In this document: piece after piece, positions 44,418-55,143 of the stretch | Position numbering within the stretch: the first letter of the stretch is position 1 | Layout of the letters: each line of letters opens with the position of its first letter | Assembly (NCBI GenBank): GCA_020746875.1 | Contig: JAGTJL010000012.1 | Span: 124,001 to 188,000, forward strand | Length of the DNA stretch: 64,000 nt | DNA from: Rhexocercosporidium sp. MPI-PUGE-AT-0058 | Taxonomy: Eukaryota > Ascomycota > Leotiomycetes > Helotiales | Reading direction: 5' to 3' | Made by a program: the position numbers and the translations under genes | Notes under the pieces: model-generated | What the model saw: only the letters and a program-made list of their open reading frames with translations | The model's database searches: none | What the model was told of the DNA's origin: nothing

Positions 44418-45715
44418 GAAGTACTTACATTTTCGAAATAAGGGTATGTCAATTCAAAGCAAATTTCCCAACGATATTGGCTAACCTCCAACCAGACACA
44501 CCGTCAGACACATCTGGGCATGAGTTCTGCTCACTGTTTCTATTGCTTTGGGTAGATTAGCATTCTAATTTTCCTGCAACTTTCTGCGCACGCAGACAAT
44601 TACTCAAAGGTTTGGTCAGTCGGGTCTGGAGCAGGCTGCACATTACACTAAAGGCCGCACATGCATGAAACAAATCTGGAGAAGAACACCTGCAGTCTTC
44701 GGATTGATCCATGCTTTTAGGACCTTCTTGGGCGTTTCACTTAGGGTTTAATTGGCTTTTTAACATCTGCGATGCGGTAGGAATAAATTTGATTTTCAAA
44801 ACTCTTCGTCTTGGAATGCTTTGAAAGTGATGAAATAAATGTACTTCCTGCGAAAGGCATAAATACAATTTGGTTTTAATTCGCACAATATCATGAGCTC
44901 ATTTATTTGAGGCTCACCATTGAGATAGCTCCCTTTGGTGATGCAGAAGCGCTTGGGCTGACTTGAGCGGACGATCTGAGTGGAAACGCTCATAGACGTG
45001 TCTTCTCGCGTGCGTTGTTGGCCGTTTCAGAGCATGAAGCCCTTAGCTTCAAGTGTATAGAGTATTTAGTCAGAGATCTGATCTGAGTAACGTAGGATCG
45101 CCCTTTTTCTTTCACTTTTTGTCTTCTCTAACACTGTGAGTAAGCCTTCTCTTCCTAAAGTTGTTCCGAGCTACCCGCCTTCAATTCTTTGAATATTTCA
45201 GCACGTCTAAACAATATGTAGAGACATTGAATTTACTTTGAGTGAAGTAGCTCCTTTTGGGCGTGTTATCGCACTCTAGTGTCACCACTGCGATCTGGTA
45301 TTAATTTACGTCGAAGCCTTCTCTCACAGGCCACTTCACCTAATAATCAACTCAGATGAATGCAGCTCTAATCACATTAACCAAGCGCTGTTAGCACTAA
45401 TTTCCACACTCAAGAAGTCGTTGAGCTCCCTCGCAAATCTATAAAGAAATCCACATTCTTCCCTTGCAACTCCTCCTGCTTGTTCCATCGACAACCACTT
45501 ACATACTCTCTACCACAAACACTCGCTCTACAATAATACCTCCTCATCTACGAGCAAAATCTTCAACTCGTTGAGTTCCACCCCTAATCTACGCCTTCTT
45601 TACATTGACTCTACTTCGCTCATTAAACCAGCACCTTTCATTACAAATATTGAGTAAGTCCTTGAACATCACCCCTGGCATGGCTCTCTCTTGAAGTCTT
45701 TGATTGACTAATTAG
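44418..45715. other. Spacer between tandem paralogues
   Basis: About 1.3 kb. The part just after the first copy contains CACCTGCAGTCTTCGGAT (about 44688-44705), which matches CACCTGCAGTCTTAGGAT after the second copy (about 46637-46654), so the duplicated unit included 3' flank. Near 45360-45653 a C/A-rich leader precedes the second copy. A likely 5' intron (GTAAGT at 45654, TGACTAAT branch, AG at 45714-45715) leads into its frame. Confidence 0.5.
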
Positions 45716-46408
45716 CTAGTAGATCCCCCAGTACTCCGAACAGCTCTCATCACGTCCGTCGCAAGTACTATCCCAAGCCTTCCCGACACTACCGAGTGGG
45801 CCACCCCAACTGCGTCCAATGCAAGCACAGTTGGTGGTAACGAGGGTCCATCGGTTGCATCATCTGGGATAAGCCAACGCTTCAGCCCGATCCGTGTTGC
45901 ACAAGTCAACGTACACTACCAATACGCTACGTTTCCGCGTCGCACGGTCTTCGATTCCTTCAGCCTCGAACAACCTGCAGCGGAATGGCACAAAATCATG
46001 GCTTTCGCTCCAGGTTTGATGGAGGCGACGAACATCATCGAGGGAGTCTTGAAGGATATGGCGGCGTCTCAGAACGGTGCTAGCAAGCTGGTTCTTGTCC
46101 TTGTATTTTGTGAGGTGTACTCCAAGAACCACCCACAGTTCTGGACGCAGGTCCGAGTCATTGCCACCGAGGAGCTCTTCAACTTTGTTGGTGCACCTGA
46201 TAGGTACTACTGCGATTTCGATGGTCTTAGTTCTTGCGGTCACACTCTAATCAAAACTACCGAGGGACATCGAGACACCGTCTCTTACCGAGTCCTACGA
46301 AACGGAGATGTCTCCATACTCTCCGGCGAAGACAGATATGATTATATGCACGGTCCGGGCAATTTCTGCTTGGGTGAATTACCTAAGCTGTTTGTTCGCG
46401 CACTTTGA
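45716..46408 (+). CDS. Second tandem paralogue, start codon not resolved
   Basis: The frame from 45716 to 46408 gives up to 230 residues homologous to the gene at 43641: FDSFSLEQPAAEWHKIMAF, KLVLVLVFCEVYSKNHPQFW, VIATEELFNFVGAPDRYYC and a closing LPKLFVRAL correspond to blocks in the first copy. It begins right after a consensus acceptor, preceded by a 62-bp intron candidate with a GTAAGT donor. No upstream ATG in the leader joins this frame. The first in-frame ATG is at 45998, inside the conserved domain and after the EWHK block. Either a far upstream exon supplies the start or the copy has lost it. The protein-level similarity is clear; integrity is not. Confidence 0.55.
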   Translation, partial: LVDPPVLRTALITSVASTIPSLPDTTEWATPTASNASTVGGNEGPSVASSGISQRFSPIRVAQVNVHYQYATFPRRTVFDSFSLEQPAAEWHKIMAFAPGLMEATNIIEGVLKDMAASQNGASKLVLVLVFCEVYSKNHPQFWTQVRVIATEELFNFVGAPDRYYCDFDGLSSCGHTLIKTTEGHRDTVSYRVLRNGDVSILSGEDRYDYMHGPGNFCLGELPKLFVRAL

Positions 46409-47076
46409 ACATGGAAAGCTTCAAGGCAATTAGTCATATTCATAACATTTGCGTGGTACGTTTCGTTTCCTTACTAGCTCCATTGTGACCAATCAATGCC
46501 TTGCTGATCTCAGGTACAGAAAACAAAATTCCGACCTGTCTAAAATTGAGTCCGCAAGAATTCGAGGTTCTCCTACTCATACACTTTGGTCACTGGTTCG
46601 TGGTGGATGGAGCACAGCTGAGAATTTGGTGACGACACCTGCAGTCTTAGGATACAGTATCTGCACACATCCATCCCAGAATTTAGGCTTTTTGGCGTGC
46701 CTTCAAGGCAATTGTTTTCCCGAGTCTTCGCGGGCGTTTTTTTTTTTTTAGCAGTTAATGCCCTCTAATAATTAAACTTTACAAAAACCTTCCATCTTAA
46801 TGCCACGAAGTGAATTCCGACGCAGAGGATATTCAAAATATTGGATGTCATTCCTTCCGCAATGGGGATTCCTCGAAACATTCTATGACACGACAACACA
46901 CAGGGATCTATCATTCAGCACAGGAGAATAGCCCGCCACACTTACAATTACTCACGATCTCTACGGTAAGTTAGTTTCAACGGTGATAATGAATTCGAGA
47001 TCAAGGCTTGCATTACTACGGAGCTTTGAGTCGGAAGCTGATGTTCTTTCTGCAACAGGGTACGATTACCACAACC
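46409..47076. other. Intergenic region
   Basis: About 670 bp. It includes the duplicated 3' flank of the second paralogue and a T11-13 run near 46737-46750. No gene seen. Confidence 0.4.
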
Positions 47077-47448
47077 ATGACCGATCGCGACTCCGAGTCC
47101 TGGAGCATCGTCTCCGGGGGCAAATCGGACAATGAGCACAACCTGTCCGATGAGGAAGGATATACAAAGGTCGAAGTAGAGCGAAAGAAGACTGTCGCCA
47201 ACACCCCCGTCCTCTCCATCCTCGAGCAAGCCACAGCAGCAACGAAGAAGAAAAGACGGTTGACAAGCCTTAAAATGATAAGCTCAAGCAGAGTATCTTC
47301 CCCTCTCGATACTTGTGATGAACCAACGCTTCCACAAAATATACTAGAGAGAGCGAATCCCAATTTCCAAGCCGATTGGAGCGGGCAGATGTACAGTTTC
47401 GCCGCTCTAGTTCTCGCATCAAGCATGGGATACATGCTACAAAGTTGA
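47077..47448 (+). CDS. Possible tail-anchored protein with an N-terminal LIR/AIM-like motif
   Basis: The ATG at 47077 (ACCATGACC) opens 123 residues. The N-terminus is acidic and reads TDRDSESWSIVSGGKSD, then further acidic and lysine-rich sequence. The last residues (about 106-121, SFAALVLASSMGYML) are hydrophobic and end three residues from the stop, fitting a short C-terminal membrane anchor. W9-S-I-V12 preceded by Asp and Glu matches the Atg8-interacting motif pattern (W/F/Y-x-x-L/I/V). Together this is the layout of selective-autophagy receptors on mitochondria or peroxisomes, but short AIM matches are frequent by chance. No family is recognised. An in-frame extension upstream of the ATG lacks another good start. 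Confidence 0.45.
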   Translation: MTDRDSESWSIVSGGKSDNEHNLSDEEGYTKVEVERKKTVANTPVLSILEQATAATKKKRRLTSLKMISSSRVSSPLDTCDEPTLPQNILERANPNFQADWSGQMYSFAALVLASSMGYMLQS

Positions 47449-48801
47449 AAAGCAAGCCCTTCCGCAACAGGAAGTTTTCGACCACAAGATCGGAGGCGCA
47501 AAGGCGTATAATATCAATTTTTTTAATCCTACTAAGCATTACTTGGAAGCATCAAAGGAGGATCGACTTCAATTTACGGCCCCAAGACTAGTCTCTCCTA
47601 CTGAAACTATCGCGTAGTGCCAATGGAGAATCAGAAGATCTTTGCGTCCAGTACAACGCAAGGAGCGGCTACTTATCCTCGTGGTATCTCGACGATTTCG
47701 AGAGCCCTTAACAAAATGCGACTAGCTGAGCAGATTTCTGCTGGTTCATCAAATTATAACCAAGTCCTGGTAGCTGGCATAACTAATGCTCAGGTATCGA
47801 TTTTCTTTCCGCTCAGTCAAGACACCATCACAAAGCAACGACAGAAGTCAAATATAGACCAAACTGCCTGGTCTCAAAAGGTCAGAGAACAGAACTCATG
47901 ACTGTCAAGTGCTACCAATAAGAGCACTTCCGCCACACCCACATCCGATGACCTTTCACTCCAGGAAATAAACGATACTCCTCAAGCGAGAAAGGTCGTG
48001 TTATAAGAATTATCCACACACACATCCGCACTGTGGAGGGAGTGCCTCGATAGATTATGCTCGCTCCAAGTTTTCGAAAGAATGGATGCTTTCTGCTGCT
48101 CCAAATGCCGCTCCAAGTCGACGTCATTAGCAGCGTCAGGGTGCATTCCATCCAGAGCGTAGAACGACTGGTGACCCTTTAGAAGGTCGAGATCTCTGAA
48201 TACGACTGTTGGGGTTAATAACGAGGGATAGGAACAGTACCCGGCCCAGGAGTTGAATACATATTAAATGAGATCGTATGAATTCCTCTACCTATTGATG
48301 GAGATTTAGTTCCTTAAAAAGAATAAGGAGGTCCAAGGTAGACAGAGGTGTCTATCTAGCATGGCTGAGCATTGAACAATCGTTCTTACACTTGACTTCT
48401 TCTATCGTAAATGCCAACAGAGAGCGCTCGTTCTTTTTTTTTTCTTCAGTCAGCTCTGGTGGTGGAGTCCGGACGTGAAATGCTTTATCACAATTCGCGA
48501 TTTATTTACTTTGCAGCCCGTCACCCCACCATCCAGCCCCCCCTTTTAAACAACCGAGAACAAACCCCATCCTTTGCAGGGATCATATTTGCAGATCTCG
48601 CTAAAACCAACATCCATTCCCTGTTTCTGAGCTTCATGCGCCACATTACATCACCAAACCCTCGAACAGCTTCACCAGCCACATCCCCCTCCATTGCCCA
48701 GATGTTCTGCTTTCTTCAAATATACATCATTCTTTGCCTCCCATAATCCAAAACTCGAAAAGAATACCCCTTAGTATCGAATTCAGTCACTCCGATTCGC
48801 A
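47449..48801. other. Intergenic region with a doubtful small frame
   Basis: About 1.35 kb. The frame from ATG 47623 to 47901 encodes 93 residues (ENQKIFASSTTQGAATYP...) with no motif and no clear promoter; I do not call it as a gene. The last 250 bp are C/T/A-rich leader for the next gene. Confidence 0.35.
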
Positions 48802-50508
48802 ATGGGACTCTTCAAGCATAAAGAAAAGACTAAGCCGGATCTCGCGAGCCCACAACCACATTCTCACGCGAATATCAACAGCCCTGCGCCAAATGATAGC
48901 CTGGCAACTCCAAGACCTCAGCATATGAACAATTCCCAGAACAACAGTTACAATGACTCGACGTATTATTCTAGCAGCAATGTCTCAACGGCAGAGTCAA
49001 AAGCAAGTCAGCTTCCTGGGCAACGACCATATCAACCTCCAGGAACTACCGTTACGACAACAACCACGACTACGACGAGTAAGTAACCTGTTTAGCTACT
49101 CTACATGCCACAGACAATCATATGCTAACTAGCAAATGTAGCCACAACAACCGTATCCGCAGATGGAACAACCCAGACCTATTCTCATCCCTACAATCCA
49201 TCAACCGACCCCCCTCCAGAAGTCTCCGAAACGAAAGTCGACCAAAATCTACCAGCAAATGCGAACATAAAGCAAGGCCTCTCACAACCCATCCCGCAAC
49301 ACGCAAGTCCAGCACCAACAACAAACCAAAGCAATCCCATCCGGACCGACAACATCCCAAACAAGATGCCCACCGCTCAAACCCAAGGCCGACCAAACCC
49401 CACAATCCAGCAAACTGCCCCAACGCCAGGGACATCAAACCCGAATTCGTTTTTCCAAGCTCCAGCGCGCAAGCCCACGCCCAAACAGCCGGGAGTACAA
49501 CAGTCGCAGTATGCCCCTCCCTCTGGACCGCCACCACAACGACCTGTATTGCAGACGCATGGGAGTGGGAGTAACCCTCGCTTGGATGCGGAATTGCCTG
49601 CTGTTCCGCTGTCGCCAACGACGACTGGTGGGAGACCGATTCCGCCACGGTCTGAGTTTAGACATTCGCCAAAGATTCAGCAAGGACATAGTCCGTCGCT
49701 TGTTCCTGACGGACCGGCTTCGCCTATTATGCCCGAGCGATCGGAGAGGAGACGGTCGAGAGATGGGATTGTAGCGCCTTTGAATGTTAGTCCTGTGCAT
49801 CAAAATCAGAGCCCTAGTCAGCCTCCTGGCCAGTTACCTGGAAATGGGTATGGTAATGGTGTCTTGGGAAACCCTATGCACCAGAATCAGACCCAAGGGG
49901 CAGTGGCCAACTCCATACACCAAAATCAGAACCAAAGTCAGATACCTAACCAAGCAACTGGGGCTTATTACGGTAATCAAGCATCTGGTCATCGAGATGG
50001 CAACGAGCCATTCAGTCCTACCACTCCTACCACGACAGCAGTCGATTCTGCTGACCGACCTAAAACGCCGAACTTTTCTCGACCTGGAATCGCTGGTGTA
50101 GGAACTTCGCCTTCCACCACGTCTGGGATGACGGATCCCGCTGTCCCAAATCAGGGAACTGCACCACTGGGCCCAGCCGTAGCTCAACAGAAGCCAACTG
50201 GAAAACGACAGAGTTTCACCGCAACACTGAAAGGGCTACACGGGGCAGGCGAAGCATTGCGCGGAACAGTTAATGAGAGAATCGCGCATGTGACGCATGA
50301 TCAAGCTGAGGAGGAGCGGATGCGTGCTGTGAGGGAGAAGGGGATGGGGGAGTGGAAGGGTAGTGGATTGGATGCAAGGAGTCAGGGGTTGAGAGAGGGG
50401 TTCAGAGAGAAAGCTGAGGGGAGGATGCGGACGAGACGGGCGAGTAGAGATGGTGGTGTGCATGGGAGTGAGGGACCTGGTGGATTGGAGGCTGTTAGGG
50501 AGAGATAG
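48802..50508 (+). CDS. Disordered Pro/Gln/Asn-rich protein with conserved C-terminal LKGLHGAGEALRG motif
   Basis: Two exons, 48802-49078 and 49142-50508, join in phase across a 63-bp intron (GTAAGT, TGCTAACT branch, ATGTAG), giving 547 residues. It starts MGLFKHKEKTKPD. Most of the protein is low complexity, with a Thr run at the splice (TTTVTTTTTTTTSK-type) and repeated HQNQ units around residues 310-375 (HQNQSPSQ, MHQNQTQG, IHQNQNQSQ). The C-terminal 110 residues are different: RQSFTATLKGLHGAGEALRG, VNERIAHVTHDQAEEERM and a basic end. I recall similar LKGLHGAGEAxRG tails in uncharacterised ascomycete proteins. Function is unknown; the length of disorder suggests a scaffold or regulatory protein. 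The + strand shifts from C/A-rich to G-rich along the gene. Confidence 0.75.
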
Positions 50509-51222
50509 TGAGGTGGTAAGGAAATGAAATTTTATGAAGGATGAGGAACGATGTCATGATATACCGTACATGTGAGGAGTTTAGGACTTGACAATACTTC
50601 ACGTTTTAAGTCGGATATGGACGTTTACAGTACATAGATAGGAAAATTGTAATCTTGTTAATCATGAGTGGGATTATCTCATTTCTTAATGACACTATGT
50701 ATCACCTATATGTGCACATACAAGTAAGAAATAATAAAGGGGCCGAATTAAGCCTGTGTGGCACCATTTAAATGCTAGACCTCTCATCTCCCCCTCCTGC
50801 AAGCAGAAGCGAACTCCTTCAATTTTCAGGGGGCAGGTCCGCTTAACATATTAAGCGAGTTCATATTGTCCTCCAACCTCAATAGCAAAAACGATACAGT
50901 CGCGCAAAGGTACAACGGCAAGCCATACACAATAGGAGAGAGACAATAGTGCTTGCGAGGCAGGAAGTATATATGGCACCGGATTTTTCCAGCTCCTTGA
51001 GCGGTTCTCCGGTTTACAACTCTTCTGCGAAAGTCTTGACTGGAACGAAAGCAACCCTCATTCTCTTCCTTAAAGCGATCAACAATCACAATCACATACC
51101 TCACATCTCATAATCACACACCTCACACCCGCACACCTCGTATCCAACCTCTTCACCACCACTCTTCACCCTCTCAACCAACCTCAACACCCAACCTCCA
51201 ACCTCGTCACCCAGTACCCAAA
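50509..51222. other. Intergenic region
   Basis: About 710 bp. No gene seen. The last 130 bp are a CACACCTC-rich pyrimidine leader directly before the ATG at 51223. Confidence 0.45.
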
Positions 51223-51753
51223 ATGCTCCTCAAAGCCGACCGCCTCGTCATCGCCTCCGCTGTCGCCTCCGCTGTCGCAGACTCCTCTCTCCCCATGAGC
51301 GACGAAGACGCGGTTGCAACCATCCTACGGGTCTTCCCCGCTGACCCCAACTATACTGCCGCCCTCCCATATGGACTGCCGCAGTTACGAGACATGCACC
51401 GCCGGTTCGAGAGGCAGGTAGAGCTGTACAAGGCGTTGACGGGGAAGATGCCTCCTTGTGGGTTTGCCCCAGATCCACCACCAATGCCAGCATCAGCTCC
51501 AGCTCCAGCAAAAAAGATCATTATCAAGTTGATTGTTCGGCGGTCGCCTTCTCCTTCGCCGGAGCCGGAGCTAGTGAAGAAAGGAAAGAAGAGCAAGGCG
51601 CGGGGAGGTAGAACTGAAAGGGGGCGTGGAAACGGAATGGGGAGAGGAAAGAGTGCGGCTAGAGTTGCGGCGGCCTTCCCGGATCCTTCTGTTAGGAGAA
51701 TCGTCACCCGCTCGCAGACAAGAAAGTTGAGGTTGGTGGCAGAGCAGCGTTGA
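51223..51753 (+). CDS. Small basic orphan protein with RG-rich tail
   Basis: Single-exon frame of 176 residues starting MLLKADRLVIASAVASAVA. The N-terminal 70 residues look helical and globular (DEDAVATILRVFPADPNY, LRDMHRRFERQVELYKALTG). A Pro/Ala hinge follows (PPPMPASAPAPAKK), then IIIKLIVRRSPSPSPEPE and a basic RG-rich tail (RGGRTERGRGNGMGRGK), as seen in RNA- or chromatin-binding proteins. It ends with VTRSQTRKLRLVAEQR. No family recognised; nuclear role inferred from composition. Confidence 0.6.
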   Translation: MLLKADRLVIASAVASAVADSSLPMSDEDAVATILRVFPADPNYTAALPYGLPQLRDMHRRFERQVELYKALTGKMPPCGFAPDPPPMPASAPAPAKKIIIKLIVRRSPSPSPEPELVKKGKKSKARGGRTERGRGNGMGRGKSAARVAAAFPDPSVRRIVTRSQTRKLRLVAEQR

Positions 51754-52692
51754 GAATTCGGTGTTTGTTTGGGGGTGTTTGGGGCTTTCGGGGGGGTTTG
51801 AGGGTGACTCAGAATGTGTACTCGGTCTGGTTTGTTGCGGGGTGTATTGGGGAGTTTCGGGGTGCTTTTATGGTTTCTTGGTTTGGCAGGTAGAAAATCG
51901 GCATATAGATGAAGAATGGAAGGACTCGACTCTGCTTGACTCCTGAATCCTGAATGTGATAAATGTGATAAATGTGATGTTTGTTCGGTAAAAGGCAAAC
52001 ATCGCTTGGACGTGAAGGACTTCCTTCCTGCTGAATCCTTAATTGCAACCTACGGACCGCACCAGTGTGTATAAGTGTCTCCCACAGGCAGTTAAGATTG
52101 CCACTTAGTATGCTAGTCCTGACCCTAGCATGATACTGTAAAGCTAACTAAAGCAGATAAACAAGATATGGAGATGTATCAAAGGAAAAAAGTTTAATAA
52201 TAATCAAAGATATTCACTCGGGCCCTTGAGCATCTTGAATGATCGTAACGAGTTCATTGTGGTTGTAGTTGTGAAGTTGGGATAGATATGAGATGATCAC
52301 CCGCTCCGTGCAACCCTCGAGGAAGCTTGCAGACTCCCTGCAGCAACCAAACTTTATCAACGATGTTCCACCAAGTACAACAGGACGACAAATCTCGAAT
52401 TGCAACCTGCACTTGCAAGAGGTTGAAATATTTTTGCAAGTTGGAAAAGCGTCGTAAGGTGTTGTGCCGCAATGGTATCATCTAAGAATAGATTTCCAGG
52501 GGCTTCCGATTAGGATATCTACTCGGTCAGCAGCGGAGGGATAAAGCCGCAAAACACGAGATGCTGCCTTCACGACGACAACCTCCATAACAAACGCACT
52601 TCCTCACTTGAGTATCCTTTGAATTTCGTCGACTACCCTCTACACACTCGAAACCCCAAACACACACTCGCTACCAGTCTCTCGCTTTTAGA
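51754..52692. other. Intergenic region
   Basis: About 940 bp. G-rich up to about 51880, then mixed. A short direct repeat AATGTGATA/AATGTGATA/AATGTGATG lies at about 51953-51979. The last 130 bp are C/T-rich leader for the next gene. Confidence 0.4.
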
Positions 52693-53987
52693 ATGGGTGC
52701 CGGCAAGGCTGTCTATCAGCCTCCCCCTCCAGCATCGTATCGAGATGAACCAGACTACGCAGAGACGTCCTCGATGTCCTCTGCAGTCCTCCTCGATGAT
52801 GTAGAAGCAGCCTTTCCCGATGAGGAGCTTCCACCCTACCAAGATGTTCCTTCAGAAGCTCCCCTCGTCCCTGCAGCATCGACAGCAACATCAACAGCAC
52901 ACTTGGCTCAGCAGAGCTGGTCAGCGTACGCCTCTTTCTACCAAATCAACTTCCAAATACTAACAGTACATCCAGCACTCCGCCCGACCCTCCCTTCATG
53001 ACCCACGACCTCAGCTGTCGCGAATTTCGCACTCGATTCCCTCTCTACTCGAGCGACTCCGCAGCCCTGTACGACATGATCAGAACACAAGTCCTGTATC
53101 CACCCACCTATCTCGTTCAGCTGCATGGTACACACACCGAAACCCGACGAAACGGAAACAAGGAAACAAAAGACAAGATCCAAGATTTCCTCGTCGTAGT
53201 TAACATCACGAACCTCCTCGGCGGGCTAGGAAGCGGAGAGATCGAACTCCTGCCAGACAACAAGCGCGGATACAGAGGCACAAGGATTGTATCGTTTACA
53301 CCTACAGTTAGTGAAGGGGCAGATGGGGAAGGAGGCGCAGATGAGTTACGGAGATGGTGCGATCGCTATGTGGCCGATAAATCGGGCTGGAAATCCTTCA
53401 CACTCAAACGCAAGATCATAAACCACGACAAGAAGAAATTGGAACAACTCCTGAGATCTGCTATAGCAGAGACGAATTATAGGGGCCATCTATCGGTTGA
53501 TTTCCCTGAACAGCGTACGTCTTTGATCGTGTATAGCCCAGGCAAGATCAACGAGTGGCGCATCACGACGTGGATACGCTGGGTGTTCTACTGTACGTTC
53601 CTGTGGCTGTTCTCCTGGCCATTCTTATTTTTCATCACGGCCAGGTACGAGGTCGTCAAAGCGGTATTCAAGTACGCAGATTCTCCGCCAGGAGATGACA
53701 TGACTAGGAAGTGTACGGTTATGAGTGAAGTGGAGTGGTTTCATAGCTGGCAAAGTGCGATCAAGAGAGCGGCTATTGCGAGGATGGTATGTAAGGATAG
53801 TGCGCTTGATGAGTCGTATAGGATTGCTACAAACAGGGCGGATGCTAGGGGCGAGGCTTATGGGAGACAACCTGAGGTTCCGAGGACGGGGAATGCGTTT
53901 GCGGATGGTGCGATTGGGCTTCTCGGACAGGGACTGAGGTTGGCTTCAGATTATAATGAGTCGAGGGGATGGGGTGCTGATACCTAG
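52693..53987 (+). CDS. Conserved-looking fungal protein with one membrane span
   Basis: Two exons, 52693-52925 and 52976-53987, join in phase across a 50-bp intron (GTACGC, ACTAAC branch, ATCCAG), giving 414 residues. MGAGKAVYQPPPPASYRDE begins a disordered acidic N-terminus; Gly2 could be myristoylated. The main domain starts after the splice (SCREFRTRFPLYSSDSAALY) and includes YLVQLHGTHTETRRNG, DFLVVVNITNLLGG, GWKSFTLKRKIINHDKKKLE and SVDFPEQRTSLIVYSPGKIN. A hydrophobic hairpin or span follows (VFYCTFLWLFSWPFLFFI), then MSEVEWFHSWQSAIKRAA and a Gly-rich tail. The pattern is typical of a widespread uncharacterised ascomycete family, by recollection only. Likely membrane-associated. Confidence 0.75.
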
Positions 53988-54612
53988 ACTTGATCTCGCT
54001 GCGTGCATGTGGGGTTATTTTCAAAGGCGCTCAGAGGAAATGTTGGGTTTTGTAGGTCCTCAAGTCACACGGCTCCGTCAGATCAAGTGATACCATAGAG
54101 TTAAATTGTTCCAAAACAGACTTTTCACTTCCCATCAATCCCCTTCAGAGCGTCGAGATTGCTTTGCCGAACCAGTTATCAAACTCAACTTGCCCTCAAG
54201 TCCCTGCACTTTTATTCCCTCCCTATCCTTATGCCCACCCCAATAATGTCATCAGGGTTCCCCTCTGACCCAGGAATGATAAAGAAGTGAAAGATACCTT
54301 TGACCGCATTCCAGATCTTACATAATGTTCCTTCTTTCTCAGGTTCCTAGATCGTGCAACACAATCGTCAGCAATGATCTCTCTCTCTCTTCCTCCTGAT
54401 CTGCCTTCACTACACCCAATCACCCACTCTGCCCCACAATTCTCCTTCACAGGAGAGAAATAAAAATACCGGGAAAGGAATAGTCGGCACCCTCGGTTCC
54501 GGGTTCTTCGGTTTCTTGACTCTACGTCGCTTCTTTAGCACACTGCCGTCCCCATTGAAACAAGACTCCCAATCTTGAGCACCGAAATCCATCTCCCATA
54601 CTAGACATAGTG
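53988..54612. other. Convergent 3' intergenic region
   Basis: About 620 bp between convergent genes. A minus frame at 54592-54410 (MDFGAQDWESCFNGDGS) is short and unsupported. A CT dinucleotide tract lies at about 54378-54395. Confidence 0.4.
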
Positions 54613-55143
54613 CTAACTGGGCTGTTTTGGGGGAGGAGCAGTTGCCTTGGCAGATGAGATATTCTGTGTTATGACTGTAGTTAGTTGGAGCCCTTTCCCC
54701 GCAGTTTGTATATTATTAGTGGTGGGTTGGGGTCAGGTTGTAGGTGGGATGATGAGAGGGGATCGATGGAAGGTGATGGGGATCGCCTTACCGATATCTG
54801 CTTCAGGCGTCGAAGAGACCGTGGATAGTGGTGCGGCTACGGTGTTAGTAGATACCAATGCTGAAGAAGGTGCGATTTCGGAAGTGTGCGAAGGACATAT
54901 CGGCGAGAATGACGGGTTATAAGTTGCAGTACTTGGTGTAGCGGTTGAACTTGACGACTCAGGGGAAACAGATAATTCCCAGGACGAATAGGCGATAGTT
55001 ATGCTTGTTTGGAAAGTGCTTGTTTCGAAGGTGCTGGTTGGAAAGAGACTTGAGGTGGAAAGGGTGGAGGTTTGGCTCTGGCTTTGGCAGAATATTGTGC
55101 GTAGAACGCAAACGAGGAGAATGATGGGAGTTAGGAGTTTCAT
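54613..55143 (-). CDS. Small secreted Ser/Thr-rich protein
   Basis: Two exons, 55143-54792 and 54674-54613, join in phase across a 117-bp intron (GTAAGG donor, AACTAACTACAG branch/acceptor), giving 137 residues. Unspliced, the frame stops at 54733. MKLLTPIILLVCVLRTIFC is a clear signal peptide; the mature part is very rich in Ser and Thr with repeated STFETSTFQTS-type units and few charged residues, typical of O-mannosylated cell-wall or surface proteins. No GPI-attachment signal is visible at the C-terminus (APPPKQPS). Two cysteines in total lie outside the signal region or close to its end. Function unknown. Confidence 0.6.

Noticed and set aside
47623..47901. Frame of 93 codons on +
   Set aside because: No motif, no splice partner and no promoter signal; kept only as a remark in the intergenic entry.
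49118..49648. Minus-strand frame of 176 codons
   Set aside because: Shadow of the Gln/Pro-rich coding exon on +; composition is that of an antisense low-complexity sequence.
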